A DNA stretch of 64,000 bases from positions 6,104,162-6,168,161 of the forward strand of contig CM074804.1 in the NCBI GenBank assembly GCA_037447605.1, read 5' to 3'. The position numbers and the translations under genes are program-made. Under the pieces are notes generated by a model, which saw only the letters and a list, made by a program, of their open reading frames with translations, was not told the DNA's origin and did no database searches. The DNA is from Zygnema circumcarinatum. Taxonomy: Eukaryota; Streptophyta; Zygnematophyceae; Zygnematales; Zygnemataceae. Positions 11,942 through 26,300 of the stretch are shown in pieces (position 1 is the first letter of the stretch; the number at the start of each line of letters is the position of its first letter).

Positions 11942-13157
11942 ATGGTCGCTGCTCTTGAACGTCAGGAGAAGGCGGGGGAGTGTGTCGCCACACACGATTT
12001 CTGGCCGTTAGAGTCGCAGAGCTACAAGCTGGAGAAAGACAACTCGAAAATTGTGAGAGAGCTTTACAACGCTCTCAGAGCTGGCGACGTTGGCAGTGCG
12101 CGGAAGCGTCTAGCGGACGATGTGGACTGGTGGTTCCATGGCCCGCGACGAATGCCCTTACGAGATGTGAAGCATTTTCAGATGATGCCACGGCTGGTGG
12201 GCGGAGCAGGGGGACAGCCTACTGCATTTGAACCGTTAGACCTCACTGCACGTGGTGACAAGGTATGTTCCTTTACGATAACTAGACTTTCACATCGAAA
12301 TTGAATATTCTGGCTTGCAGAGCTCCAGCAGGTTCACTGCAGACAAGTTATCGGGTTACCGTTGTCATTGTTTGGAGAAGCGGACGCAGTATTTGTGTCA
12401 GGAACAAGATGTGGATGCTTGAACTTGTTTCTGTCAGATGGTCGGGGGACGGTTCCTCTGCTAATGTGTCCACATTTTTTTATTGCCACAAAAGCGACAT
12501 GATTTTTTAGCGCCTGGCAAGTGGCGTAATTGAGTTTCTTTGTTGGCTTTCTAGACAGCATGTGGAGGCAATGGTACAGTCACGTCTGGTCTCGTATATT
12601 TGAGGATTTCAGTAGTGTTGAAACGGCGGAGGTTGCCGAGACATATCCGAGGTGATGGAATGAAGCAATTAGTCTAGAGCTTGTGGAGTGTTTGGAGCTT
12701 GAACATTATGGCGTCATCATTATGGCTCAAACGGGACTTGCAGGAAACAACGTGTCATTAGTTGTACATGCCATTCCTTGAAAAAGAGTGAGCTTCCTTA
12801 TGCTCTGATATCTTGGACAGGGAGTTATCCCCTACTGTTTTAGGGTTCACTTGTAGTTCTCACTTTTGTGTCTTGAGTGATTGGCAGGTGTTTGTGGAAG
12901 GCCTCGAACGAGCAGTGACGAAACGAAAAGGCACTGTTTCGTGGGTTCATGTTTGGACTTTGAAGGATGGGAAAGTGACAGGCTTGCGCGAGTATGTGAA
13001 CACAGCTGTCTATGCTGCCGTTCTTAAGCCCTCTCTCACGAGTGTATCCACAGTCGCACACACAACGACAGCCAGCTGTACTGGCAACCTGGTGTGGGAG
13101 TCAAAACTGTGGCGTGAACGTGACGTTTCAACCCCTGGCCTTATCCTTACTATCTAG
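11942..13157 (+). CDS. WI12-like (wound-induced protein 1 family) protein, copy 2
   Basis: Two exons, 11942-12262 and 12888-13157, the same lengths (321 and 270 nt) as copy 1, giving 196 residues. DVDWWFHGP, WVHVWTLKDG, LREYVNTAVY and STPGLILTI are all retained. Differences from copy 1 are scattered substitutions (for example ALRAGDVGSARKRLADD against ALRAGDIGSVRKRLAGD) with no stop or frameshift, so both copies look functional. It was made by the tandem duplication. Confidence 0.85.
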
Positions 13158-14340
13158 TTTCGCATATGCCTGGTGCCAGGAAAAGACAGCTGCGCTCTTT
13201 TAGGGTCTGCACGCATCTTTCCCGCACGGGGGTTTCACGTAGATAGGTACTAGACAGAGTCGCCTTAGCCTTATGTAGAAGGGCCAGGGTTTTTCGAGAA
13301 CGCCTGTTGGCTGCCAGCAGAAGGCAGCTTCCAGTTCGTGCGTACATCGTAGGTGTCGTTGGCAGTTTAAGCTTCTGTTTGATATAGATAGACAACAATG
13401 ATGTACGTGAGTAGGGCCCAGGACCTGTCGGCCTTGTCGAGGTGGACTTGCAAATGGTGTCTGCAAGACTGTCTCCCCTGTGACGACATGCGATGCTGCT
13501 TTTGGTGGTCTTCATGCGGCCATCTAGAATGCTCATCCCGCGACACTCGAAGACGCATCTTTCCGTGGACTGGAAAAGCAAGAGAGTTTGCAGCTGTACG
13601 CGCTGAAAGTGGTTTTATTTTGTGTTCTTTGCAATTCAGGAGGGCGGGCTTGCGGAAGTGGATATCATGGGCATCTTGGACTTCGAATTCTACGATGTTT
13701 CATTAGTCTGGCTTACATGTGTTGATGGTTTTTTGTTGTCCTCTTATCTATTTCAACACTGAAAACTTGTGTACTTGTACTCTGCTTCTTAGCTTCATAC
13801 TCGTCCTTACATAGGGACCATAGATGTGAGTAGACTCTTAAGTACGAAAGGCAACATATGTTGCAGGGATCTGAGACTTTCTCAAACATTCTTCACTTTA
13901 CCCTAACAACCGTTCAGGATATAGAACCATTTTTTCACATGATTATTGGAAAATAACCTGAAAAACAGTCCCAGAAAAACTACTTAATATCATCAGTGCC
14001 ATGCTCACTGCACATTAGATTACAAAATAAAAGTTTGCAAAACCTACTGCTAACCCTGACTCCTGCGTTTACAAACCTTCCCTCACCCTCCACCTTCACT
14101 TCAGTCTAACAATGAGCTTTGCAGTAACCCCCAGCGGCGGCTGGGCTCCTGCGCCTATGCGGAAACTGACCATCGCCCGCCTGCCTTAACAGATATTCTC
14201 CCTTCCGGACCATCCTCAAACGTCGCTTAACTGAGGGGAGGCAAATTTAGGACACTCCCCTCAACAAGATAACCTTTCGAAAGTTAGTGAGGTGCCCCAC
14301 GCACGCCACAGAAACCTTTCTCACGATGCATTTGCAAAGC
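13158..14340. other. Intergenic between WI12-like copy 2 and Fd-GOGAT 3' end
   Basis: The first 0.8 kb is the duplicated 3' flank of the WI12-like gene. The rest is single-copy and probably includes both 3' UTRs, since the genes converge here. No coding signal was seen. Confidence 0.5.
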
Positions 14341-17300
14341 TCACGCGGACTGCATGACGAGCTGCTCCGCTGGCTCCTCGTCTACCTCTGGCTTGGCCTC
14401 TGGGGTCTGCGCTTCACTTGGCGGGACCAGCTGCCAGAACTTCGGCAGGCACTGGTCCCAGTCAGCCAGCACCGCCTTTCCTTTGGAGCTGCCAGTTTTG
14501 TCCTGTTACAATGTCCACAACAAAAAAATGCCGAATATTACTGCATTAAAAACCGTGGGATTAAGGCCCTGCACGGTAGTTCGCATTCCGAGAGCATCCA
14601 TCCGGCATTTTCATGAATGAAAATGCGAAAATGAGAATGACCTTTCTGTGAGCATAAAGAAAGAGAAGTGATGAAACGAGCTTTTTTCACTGACCACATG
14701 CGCTTCAATCAGCCTCCGGAGCTGAGCTTCACCCGCCCTAGTGCACACCCGCTGCATTGTCACAATCTCACGGTTCACCTGCAAGCCCAACCAAGACAAA
14801 GTAAGTCAGCCTGTCACAGCCCCGATCGTCCAGGACGCAAAATCTTTCTATTCATTTCCCCTGGAAAATAGTTTCGCCCTCCCAATACAAAACACACTAC
14901 CATAGTAGACCAGGTAGCAACAAACCTTGGGCGAAAATGTATCATCTTCATCAAGGAAGTAGGCGAGCCCCCCGGTCATGCCAGCGCCTACATTGCGGCC
15001 CACCCTGGACACGAAAATACTCCAGCATCCATCATGAGATGATGTCCAGAAAAGGCCATTCCTTATCCTCACAGTAAGGACATGTTGGCCAACAGCATAG
15101 GGCACTTACTTGCCGAGCGCCACCACACAGCCTCCTGTCATGTACTCGCAGCAGTGGTCCCCTGCACCTTCCAGAACTGCCTCAGCCAAAGAGTTTCTCA
15201 CAGCAAAGCGTTCGCCTGCACATCCATTCACGAATAGCTGCCCCCCCGTGGCGCCGTAGAGGCACGTGTTGCCTATTATAATGGCCTCCTCCGGCTTGAA
15301 TGCCACATTTTCCGGAGGAATCACCACAATTTCTCCACCGGCCATTCCCTGCCAGGTGATAGGAATTACAATTTCAGTACCTTCTAGACAATAGACGTAT
15401 GAGAACAATTTGAAAGGCTGGTTTGCTACTCTTTAGGCCTAATTGTAAATCACCCAAAAGGAGCTCGGCACAAGCCAAGACTAGGCAGGGTTACTCTCTC
15501 TCACCTTGCCCACATAGTCATTGGCCTCCCCAATCAGTTTTACGTTCATTCCTGACGTCAGAAAACAGCCAAACGACTGGCCTGCACTGCCTTCGAAGCT
15601 GCAGCAATGCAAACATGGTGCGAGAAATCGCACCAGACATTAAGTTAGCATTAATCATCACACCACACCCACCTTACGCAACAACTCACATAAAGGCGGT
15701 AGATCTGTGATTTGTAGTGATGTCGACTCGGCAAAAACAGCATAATGGCCGCCACATCAAACTCAAGAAAAAAGCTTTGCAAGAAAACAAGGAAACCTGT
15801 TATTCATACTCGAAAGGAAATGAAATGATGTGCTCACGTTAGGTTGAGCTGCCCAGCGAAACCTGAGTCGCCATACTTCTTTGCAATTGCTCCAGCCACT
15901 CGTCCACAGGTCGAGCGATCCACATTAACAATGGGAACCGTCGCTGAAGCCACAGTCTCATTTTCAATAGCCGCAGCAATCTGGAATAGCGTTCAACTAA
16001 AAGTGCTTAGACGGGACCGCTTGCAAACCGAAACCTCATCCACCAATTCTCTGAAAGGAAACTGAGATTACTGAAAAGGTATGCAGAATTTCGGTTTCTC
16101 GTGATATAGCACAAGGAAAAGCAACCCCATCAAAGCATGAAAGAGCCCATTACCTCGGGCATGGCCAGAAGCTCATCATCCAGCACAGCACCGTTGCTGT
16201 GCACTTCCTGCTGTCTGCGTGCAGTACTCGACGTTTCAGGGATGCCGCCCTCCTGAACAGATACAGATCATGCCAGAAACTTCAGAGACAGCCCGACATC
16301 ACAAATCCCCGTAAAGTCATATAGCTGGAAGCTTAATAAATATCCCAATAGTTTCTGAATAGGACAAGTTGATGGTTAAGGCCAAATAAGCGCCATATAA
16401 GGAGGAGACTGGGAATTTTCACAATGCAAGTCGTCATTGATAACAGAGGAGCATACAGATCAGGATACCAGAAATGCAAATACCTTGATAAAGAAGGCCA
16501 AATCTATGGCTTGGGTTTTGGTCACTTGTACACCCTCCCGGGCCTTCAGTAGATCTGTGTGGCCAATAATGTCATCCAACTTCTCAAATCCAAGCTGGGC
16601 TAATCCTGCTCGGACCTGATAGAGACAAAACCATAAACCCATGAGGTGGAATAAGCACTTTTGAAAAAGAACAAGACATCCTCATTCAGAAGGGACTGAA
16701 TATTTTTCAACCCCAGTGCACCGCAGTCTCTAGGTTCAAACCATAAGGACAAAAGCAGCATTTGTTTGAGAAAAGGCTGTGGAGAGGTCAGCATGACGCA
16801 TTGATTGAGAGCCTACCTCCTCAGCAACGAAGAGGAAGTAATTGACAAGATCTCCTGGAACACCTGGAAATCGAGCTCGCAACTCCTCCCTCTACACGAT
16901 GCAAACAGAAGCATATCAGCTGACAGCTTCAGCAAGAAGCAAGAAGACCTAATTTCACGGACAGTAACACCTGCCATATAGCAAGGAATCTGCAATCCTT
17001 GCCACGTTATACAACAATCTAAAAGAGAACTCCTTTAATGCCCTGCCAACCTCCAGAGTCCTGAAAACCGCAATAGCAGTTGCTCTATCGATGTGTGCAC
17101 GGAGTGAAACAGGTTACTGCAGAGCTTAACCTGGCTGGCGACTCCCACAGGACAGTTGTTTGTATGACAGATTCGGGCCATGATGCAGCCCGTGGCGATC
17201 ATGGCAATGGAGCCAAATCCGTATTCGTCTGCTCCCATGGCCGCCCCCAGCATCACATCCGCTCCACTCTTGAACCCTCCGTCAACTCGCAGAACCACTC

Positions 17301-20300
17301 GTTCGCGCAGACCATTGGCCAGGAGGGTCTGTTCACAATCCAATAAAGACAGAGTCAGTACTGCAGTGAACTCCTCACTGAGGCATGGCAGTTCGATGGT
17401 TATCATCGCTTTTTTTGAAGGATGGCAGAAACCTACAATCATCCGTTAACCTGCTCAGCTCGACCCTATCTGGCTTACCTGATGTGCTTCTGTAAGCCCC
17501 ATTTCCCATGGACCACCTGCGTGTTTAATCGAACTGATCGGGCTTGCACCAGTGCCACCATCGTGGCCAGAAATCTGCACAGAAGTCATTATGTAAGATT
17601 TTTTTCAAGGAGCGTGTTGCAGCTTTTACCAGAGGCTCATAGCAGTTGTACCAGATGAGCCAGAATAAGGTTTTTAAAAATCAAAACGATGAGTGGGCAT
17701 TCACAGCTTGCAAAGCACACCTGGATAACATCGGCATTAGCTTTTGCAACTCCGCTGGCAACTGTCCCAATGCCTGCTTCTGCGACAAGCTTCACTGAGA
17801 CCTTCGCCTTTGGGTTCACCTGGTAGAAAAACAATCAAAGCCATGTCAAACACCCTCATGTTTTCAGGGCCTCTCAAAAAATACCTCCAACTTTCCTCAT
17901 GCATTCACTTCCGACAGCTCTGTACAAGATAAACAAACCCTCATAAAGGATCAGAAGTCCCCAAAAAGTACTTTTCCCTCTCCCTAGCCTTTCCTAATGT
18001 CTCACCTGATGCAGGTCAAAAATCAGCTGTGCCAGGTCCTCAATGGAATAAATGTCATGATGAGGTGGCGGCGAAATAAGCGGCACCCCTGCCTTGCTGT
18101 TCCGCAACTGGGCAATGTAAGGCGAAACTTTTTTACCGGGCAGCTGTCCACCTTCCCCTGGCTTGGCCCCTTGGGCAATTTTAATTTCGACCTGATCGGC
18201 ATTGGCTAAGAAAGTCGGGGTCACTCCGAACCGTCCTGACGCCACCTGATATTAGTAGTGCCCATTCAAACAAAATCACAACAATCAATGAGTATCCATT
18301 TAGCTTCGAAACTCTTACCACGCTACCTCCAGGCCCGCACTAACTTGAATACTTTCGAATACACTGATGAAGGAATTAAATAAAAGAAAATCAGAGTGTA
18401 CGTGACCGATGTGCCAATACGATCAACCACGTTGTTGGCTTTGTTTGTCACCTGCTTGATCTTACTGGTTGCCGTATCAGAATTCTGCAGTCCCTTCAGG
18501 TGTGGAAAAGTGGGTGAGAGGCCATCCTCTCCCACATCATCCAGATGGCGCCACCTGATGGGGTCCTGTAATGAAGCACTCAGACATTAAAACCTGTTAA
18601 CTTATATCAATCATCTGCATTTAATGTAGTCAAACCTTTCCTACAGCATCCATTTCTCAGGGCATTCTCTTGATAACATAGAAAGGGGAAGGAGGTCTTT
18701 TTTTTCACGACTACAACAAACTCGCCCACCTCTCCACCTTCACCGGAGTTGGACTTGCCCCCAATACGGTTCATGGCGATCGCAATTGCTTCATGAGTCT
18801 CCCTTGAAATGGCCCCCAAGGACATGCCTCCTGCTCATGGCATACAGGACCATTCCATGAGTGCTACCTACAGCGGCTGAATAAGGGAGATCTCGTTGAA
18901 GGTGAAATCTCACTTCTACTTCTAGTGCCCTTGGTGCAACCAAATATGCCATTCAAGTACCTGTGCAGAACCGCTCTACAATTGCAGTGGCCGGCTCCAC
19001 CTTTTCCAAGGAAATAGGTTCACGGTCACTCTTTAACTCCAGAAGATCTCTCAGTACCTGCAGAAGCCTTCCGCCCATTAGCCCCATATTCTTGTACATG
19101 CTTCTCTGTTTAGCAAGTGAAATGAATTGTCATCCCAACTCAATTGCCATTCCATCCTGCCAGAACTGCCCTGGAGTCCAGCAACCTATTCGCATTGATA
19201 CAGAAAATGAAGATAGACAGCCGTCTCCCGTCGCAGAGTTCACCTCGCATACTCAGGCAGAAGCCAATGTGGAAAGGAACAGGCAGCACATTCAGGTATG
19301 CGAAGACAGCAAACACAGTCAGAATGCAGGAGAAGGAATGAGAGGTACATTTATTGGGCGACTGGAAAGGTGGTTTTGGTAAACTGCATAAGCTGCTTGG
19401 CTGCCCTCACGAACCGCCTTGTGCAACAACTTCGACATTTCCGGGTTATTGCCATGGTACTCTCCTGGAGACCACATACACAACTGTTTGTAATTTTCGT
19501 TTACAATTTTCTTTCCTCAAACTGACAACTTTGCCTTCTCATTTTGATTCTCCGTTGAACATGCAAGCAATAGACTAACCACAAATGCTTGCCTCGTGAC
19601 TAGTTCCGAAACAGACGAGACAAGCTCCCTCTTTCCAGTAATCATGTGATTCGACAATTCTACGGTCGAAATACCTATCATCAAAAACTCAAAAGGGTTC
19701 TGCTGGCAAACACAAGATGCTAACCTCCTCTGAAGAACTGGATGAACCCAGAATTCTCAGGCTTCTTGGGAAGCTGGTCAACAAAAGAAGTCGACCAGAA
19801 GTTGGTTGTCTCCTTCGCAAGCTGCACAGAACATCCACCCAAAGTGAGCAGCCGGGTCTGCTTGGCAACTCAATGTGCAGACCACAAATAAAGTGCTGGC
19901 TTCCTGCCAGAGACAATGAATCAACTTCAGAGAAATAACAACACAAAAGAAAGAAAATGCGGGTGACGCCCAGATTTTGCAAGCACCTCATCCAGCGTTA
20001 ATCCACCGATGCGGGACACTGTCCCTTTGAAAGCCATGTCTACCACATCCTCCCCGAGTCCATAGATTTCAAAAATCTGTGCTCCACAGTAACTGCAGCA
20101 AACACGCCAGACAAAAGTCCTAAGTAGGCCAAAAAACGAGCCAGACAGTCCATTACTAGTTCATGTAAGCATAATCAAACACCCATACGATGCCAGTGTT
20201 GCAAACACAGCACATTTGCAATTAAAAAAAAACATTAGTTCCTTCCAGAATCTTTCTGTATTCCAGAATCTTCTTGCTCTTCCTTTGCACTAGCTCTCTT

Positions 20301-23300
20301 TCAACTTTCAAAATTAAAGATACACCCAAAGATTATATTTTGTCAATTAAACGTATGAAAGAACCCACCTAGTTAGTAGAGATATTCCCATTTTGGAGAG
20401 AATCTTCAATAGGCCAGCTTTGACAGCCTGCAAAACAATAGAAATCCCATAACTGAGACTAAAGACTAGAAACATAGTAGTCTGGAAGCTGCCTAATTGG
20501 AACCACATCAAGCTTCAAACAGGGAACAAGGAGAGTGCCACATGCACAACACAATAGACGCAGCACTAAGCAATAACTGGTTAAATGAAAGTTATATATA
20601 TACCTTACGATAATTCTTCTGCGCATCTTCCATGCTCACAGTTGGAAGCTTGCCAAACATCATAAGGTTTACCGTCCTCTCGCTCGCGCGCCATTGTCGC
20701 ACAGTCTCAAATGCAAGATAGGGGCAAATAGCACTGCCGACATTGGAGAATTAGCCAAAAGTGATGTTGGATGTCAGAATGCCATACGTGTTTTTAACTC
20801 CCCATAGAAACATAGTTGCATAATTTGGGGCTAGTTAGATGCTGAAGCATACATAGATTTTTAGACTAAATTTCAGCAGTAGCAAAAAGTGCGTCAATAT
20901 CTCATCGCATACGAGGATTTGATCCAACTCAAATCGTCGAGTTGGATCGAGTTTAAGCGACTCACCTGGCACCATAGCCAACAAGACACGCGAAGTGGTG
21001 AGTGCTGAAGCATTGAGCAGTGTCTGCCACAAGCGAGCAGCGAAGTCGTAAACCCTTCTGGATGAGGTGGTGATGTACAGCTCCCATAGCTAGCAGGGCA
21101 GGAATGGCTGGACTATGTGCGTCCTGCAACCATGAGCAAAGAAACAGAAGTCCAGCAAACATGCCAGGGTAAGACATGGAAACCCTTTCACGAAAATAAC
21201 TAGTATCCCTAATACCTGCATCTAATTACCGGAATCTAATTGTCATCAAGATCCAGGTGCACCTTTTCCAGCATGACAGAATTATCATACCAAGAGATCA
21301 GTGCCAAACAAAGACGGTAAACTAAGAGATTTCCAGAAGCAGAAGTTCACGAGGGACTTATGCGAGACAAGTCGCAGATGCCAAAGTGAATGCCTTGTAG
21401 CCATCCACTTACCAGCTTGGTTGTCCTATCACTCAGCACAAGCAGTTGCGCTCCCTCCTTCACGGCTTCTTCCGCGGCAGCACAAAGAGAATCCAGGCCT
21501 TTCTTAAGTGATCCCCCCTCTACGCCATCCGCAATATCAAAAAATGTGGGAAGTGTCACACATCCAAGCTGTGGGTCTGCCTGAAGTGCGTTCAACTCCT
21601 CATCACTGAGTACTGGACTGGAGAGCCGCACTTGGTTGGCATGGTCCGGGCCGATCTCTAGGAAGTTCTCCCTTTTACCAATTGTGGTCTCCAAAGACAT
21701 GACAAGTCCTTCACGAAGCGGATCGATAGCTGGGTTGGTTACCTGCACAATCGCCCTATCTGTCACGGTGACGCTTCTTGAGAACTGCCCTTGAAAGGAA
21801 TTAGGATTACCAAGTTTTGTAAAAAATCAGTCTCCAGTGCTCTAAGTAATATTCCAGTATCCACATTTTCCGACAGATTCCTCCACATAAAAGCTTGAAA
21901 GATTCCCTTCCTCATGTCTCCATTCATACAGTCCATAACAAAACATGCTACGAATCAATACTGCTAACGTGGCAGAACCCTGGGCATGGCCGACAACACA
22001 AATCTGACTGAGCAAGAGCACAAACAAAAGTACCTTCACGGCTTCCTCTCCCCTAACCTCTTATCCCTGCGCCATTTGGCATCCCTCTCATAAAGTCAGA
22101 TTAGCATTCAGCAGTGAGAGCATGATTCATGTCAGGGCCCCACCTGAGCAAAACGCTGCTTGAAGTAATCATAGAGTAAATGTCCACGGGAAGATAAGAC
22201 CGCCAAAGGAATGTCATCACCCATGCAGAAAGTAGGTTCCTTGCCTTGGGACGCCATCGACTCTATCACAATAGAAAGATCTTCTCCAGAATACCCAAAA
22301 GACCTGCCATTCCAGAGTGACAGAAATTCAAATCAAAACAACTCTCTTCTTGAATTCGGCTAAAAGTTTCAATAAATGGTTCGACTACTGTAGTTTTTTC
22401 ACGCAAACCTGCGTCAAGTTCAGCTATGACAGTAAACAATACCTCATTCCCCTATGTTTCGCCTCCTCCTCCTCAACCACTTTGCCTTCTGCATTTTTTA
22501 CTGACTCACACTCCACTCTCGGAGCATCTCTACACCTTCAGATTTCTTCCCCCCGCTTTCCTCTTGTATCTCGCCCACTTGCCCTTCCCCCGCTCCTCCC
22601 TTTCCAACACTTCACCCCCTCCCTCCTCCCCCCTCCCCCCCCTCATCCTCATCCTCTGTCATCTCTCCTCTCTCGTCTTCCCATCTCATTCACAGCGGCA
22701 TTTTCTCCTTTCCCAGTCTCTCAAACAACTGGTGAGGAAGTTCATGGCTTACATGTGCTGGCGGAGCAAATCCGTGGGAGACATTGAAGGACCTGCTGAA
22801 AATGGCATAGTTGGAAGGGAGCGACTCTGCAACGTAACAAACGGAAATCTCAGCGAAGATGAACATTTCTAAGTCTGACAGAAGGTTTCGCTTCAGGCGA
22901 ATGTAATGGGTACCATAGCAAGACATCCCAAGCATGGCTTGGAAAGCGCTACAGCTTTTCCCATTCTACGATGAGAACCCATAACCAATAGAAACATCTA
23001 ACATTTTTTAACTCAGGGGTTCAATGCCTAGGAAATCCCAAAGATCTTGGAAACTATTACGAGTGAAACTCTGCAACTATAGACTTGATCAATCCATATT
23101 TTTCACATGATTTGCCGCTGACAAAGTAAATCATTCGACGTGTACTGTAATGAGCTTCTTCATCTTCCAAGGAAAACTACTGACTGGCAGACGTGAGTCA
23201 CTCAAATGAGCAGCAACCTTCACATGAAAGAGTCAATTGTAACTCTGACATAGAAAGGATATGAGGCCCACAAATTCATTGCAACACTGCATGCAATTAT

Positions 23301-26300
23301 TGTGGTGTGCATCTTTTCTAAGAGGCCCACTGTTGGACATTGTGTGCTCAGGACTCTCAGTTAGACAAATTGCTCCACCTTTGCTACCGTAAACAGGCCC
23401 AATCAAAAAGTAAGACGATTTACGTGTTCCAGAAATTGCATGCCTCATATTACTCATTTGCCCAAATGCCTGCAACAGCTCACAGAAGAGCATATGGCTG
23501 GTGCAATTAACGTCACGACCGAATAAAGAGTAAATGCACATGCTCATTTTTTTCCAACCAACAGGAAAGGTTTGAGAACCCACGTGTTCTGCCAACCACT
23601 GCTTGTATGGGTGAGCTGCAGCAACTTGCTTCTTGATCTCCGTGTTGTAAAGGACCTGTGCACAAGCCCAAAAACTCCGGTCTAAATTTCAGACGAAGAA
23701 TGAGTACTCTGATAAACAAAAATAAATCAGTCCACAAATGTACAAGTCACACTTTTTCGGAACTCAAAAGACTTTCTTCCACCTACGAACTATCAACCCC
23801 ACATCTCCCTTGTGTTGTTTTTAGGGTTTTCAGGATTTCGATAAAGTTAGATTAAGATAAGACCTTAACATAAGGGTTAAGATAAAGTAGCAAGAGCCGA
23901 ACTACCTAGGTCAAGTATCCGACCTTTCCGTTAAACGGATAATAGGCAAAACATGGTCAAACAATAGATCAATAGTTACTGGCCTTGGTTAGAAAAGCAA
24001 TCCAGTACAGGCTAAAAACGCGATTCGAACGTCAACCAGATAGAGCACGCAGCTCAGCAATTGTGACGAGCAAAACTTGTTTTCACGCTTCCTCGACTTG
24101 GAAGAAATCAAGAGTCGATAAGCCCTTAAACTTCCTGGCTACGATATCTATCCCGTGCCCCTGGCCTCTACTGACCTGGCCTGTCTCAAGGTCTGCAGAT
24201 ATCATCATTCCAGGTCCTAAACGTCCTTTTGCAACTACGGACGAATTATCCATAGTCAATACTCCAACCTGTAAAACAAGCACAGACATACAAAATATGC
24301 CGCAAAGTTCAGCAATCTCAAAAACAATGAGAGGGATCTAGATCAAACTGCATACAGCTAGTCTATGTAGTACTCGAGGGAAAAATTCGAGTGGGAAATG
24401 GAGACCCAACTTGTTAGCGACCACCTGATTTACATACAGCAAAGCACTTTGCTAAATGAGCTCAGAACTGGGCCCACCTCCGACGCAACATAGAGCATGT
24501 CATCGTTTGTCATCCAGAAGCGAGCAGGACGAAGCCCATTACGGTCCAAGGCAGCACCAACCGTCTTGCCATTGCTGCATGTACCGCACCCAATTGATGT
24601 AAAAGTTTAACTTTTCTGAACATATTCATAGATACCAGTTGTGCATTTTACGCGTTTCGAGTAATTTGACTATAATCAATGCTCAATGCATGCCACTAAT
24701 CATTTGGATAAACATACAGCAGCGAAATCGACAGACTTATACCCGCTATAAGCTTAAACGTAACATGTCTTCACATCAAATAACGATGGCAACAAGAACG
24801 CAAGAACTTCTCGTTCAAAGCTTGCTATTCGAAATAGTGATCAGGATATTCTAGACTAAATGGTTAAACTGAAACGGCATTGTCAAGGATACAACATAGC
24901 ACGAACGCGGACCTGAAGACAAGAAGGGCAGGTCCATCCCAGGCTTCCATCTGGCCTTTGTTGTACTCATAAAAGTCAACCACCTGCAAGCAGCTACTGG
25001 ACCCAATAAGGCTCATAATGAGTGGATCCGTAGTCCTGGGCATATAGAGAAAGTCAACCAGAAATATGTACGCCATGCTAATGACAAGCAGAGCGCTCCT
25101 GCACTTCCGACCCGATTAAGTCGTGGCTTGCTCTCAGTCCTCGGAGAGAATGTGAAAGGATTGCTTTGTTGGCAGCAAGACTTACCTCCGGATACTTTGC
25201 CATCAAAGTTGGGTGGTTTTTATAAGCCTCTGGCACCAACAGCATGAGCGTTTCCTCGGGTTTTCGTCCGCTCCTTAACAGCACCTGATATTCCCATGTC
25301 CACCATTGCCACTGACTCAAGACTTAAATCCGACTCACAGTGTTCATGCTTACTGCCATCAGCGGTATGCGATACCATGTCACATACTGCTGGACGTATT
25401 CGCTCAAACATAGAGAACTGAATAACCTGATCAAACAGCCAATCAACCTTAGAAGCAAAAAAACCACTTGCAATGAAGGAACAGAAAGACATTGGTTCAA
25501 GATGACCCGAAGGCCCTGCCCAGTTCCGGAAAGCAAGCTCCAAAGCATGTGTCTCCCTCATACACCATCAACCCCATGACAGAAACCGCCAAGTCTCAGG
25601 GCCATCCACCTCTGCAACACTGTCGAGGTTGGCTGAATCTGAATTGCTTGCATTCTGAATCGGAAAAATATCAGTCTCCCTTCCTCGCCACACAGGAGAT
25701 TGCAACGTCGGTTCTCGAGAGCGCATCCAGTTCAAGTTGCCCTGCATCAAACAACCATCGTCATGCAGAGTTCTTAAAACGTTGAAGAGTTGTCCGATGA
25801 AAATAAGCAAGTTAAAGGATCTATATAAACAGCTCCAGAAAAGTGCTTCGCCTCAAATGTTTACCTGGATAGTGTTAATTTCGCCATTGTGACCCAGGAA
25901 TCTCATGGGCTGTGCCAGAGGCCATCTCGGTGTTGTGTTTGTGCTGTAACGCCGATGATAGATGGCAAATGGTGACTCATATTCAGGATTGTGAAGATCA
26001 GGATAGAATGGACCAACAACTGCAGACCGCAGCATGCCCTTGTAGACAATGGTGCGACATGAAAGCGAACAGAAATAAAGCTCCGCAGCCCATTCATAAG
26101 TCTGTGATGCTCTTTCTGCCAACTTGCGACAAATGTATAGCTCACGTTCGATATCTTCAGCAGAGTCAAAGCCCGGGACCTGCACATGAACATGTGAGAC
26201 GTCATCACGACTCCAAGCGATGTATTTCTGGAAAGAACAACATGGGCAACGAACACTCGGAATAGTCGTTTCTGTTGAAGTCTACATCCATCCTAAAAGT

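Larger units (their letters stand above)
10661..13975 (+). repeat. Tandem duplication, unit 2
   Basis: The second unit of the duplication. Similarity to unit 1 can be followed to about 13975, where both units share CACATGATTATTGG and then diverge. Large blocks of intron and 3' flank remain alignable by eye with scattered substitutions and small indels, so the event is not ancient. Confidence 0.8.

Noticed and set aside
22440-22690. CT-rich stretch in a Fd-GOGAT intron as a possible separate gene
   Set aside because: It lies between two well-placed Fd-GOGAT exons; the frames are Ser/Pro/Leu low complexity.
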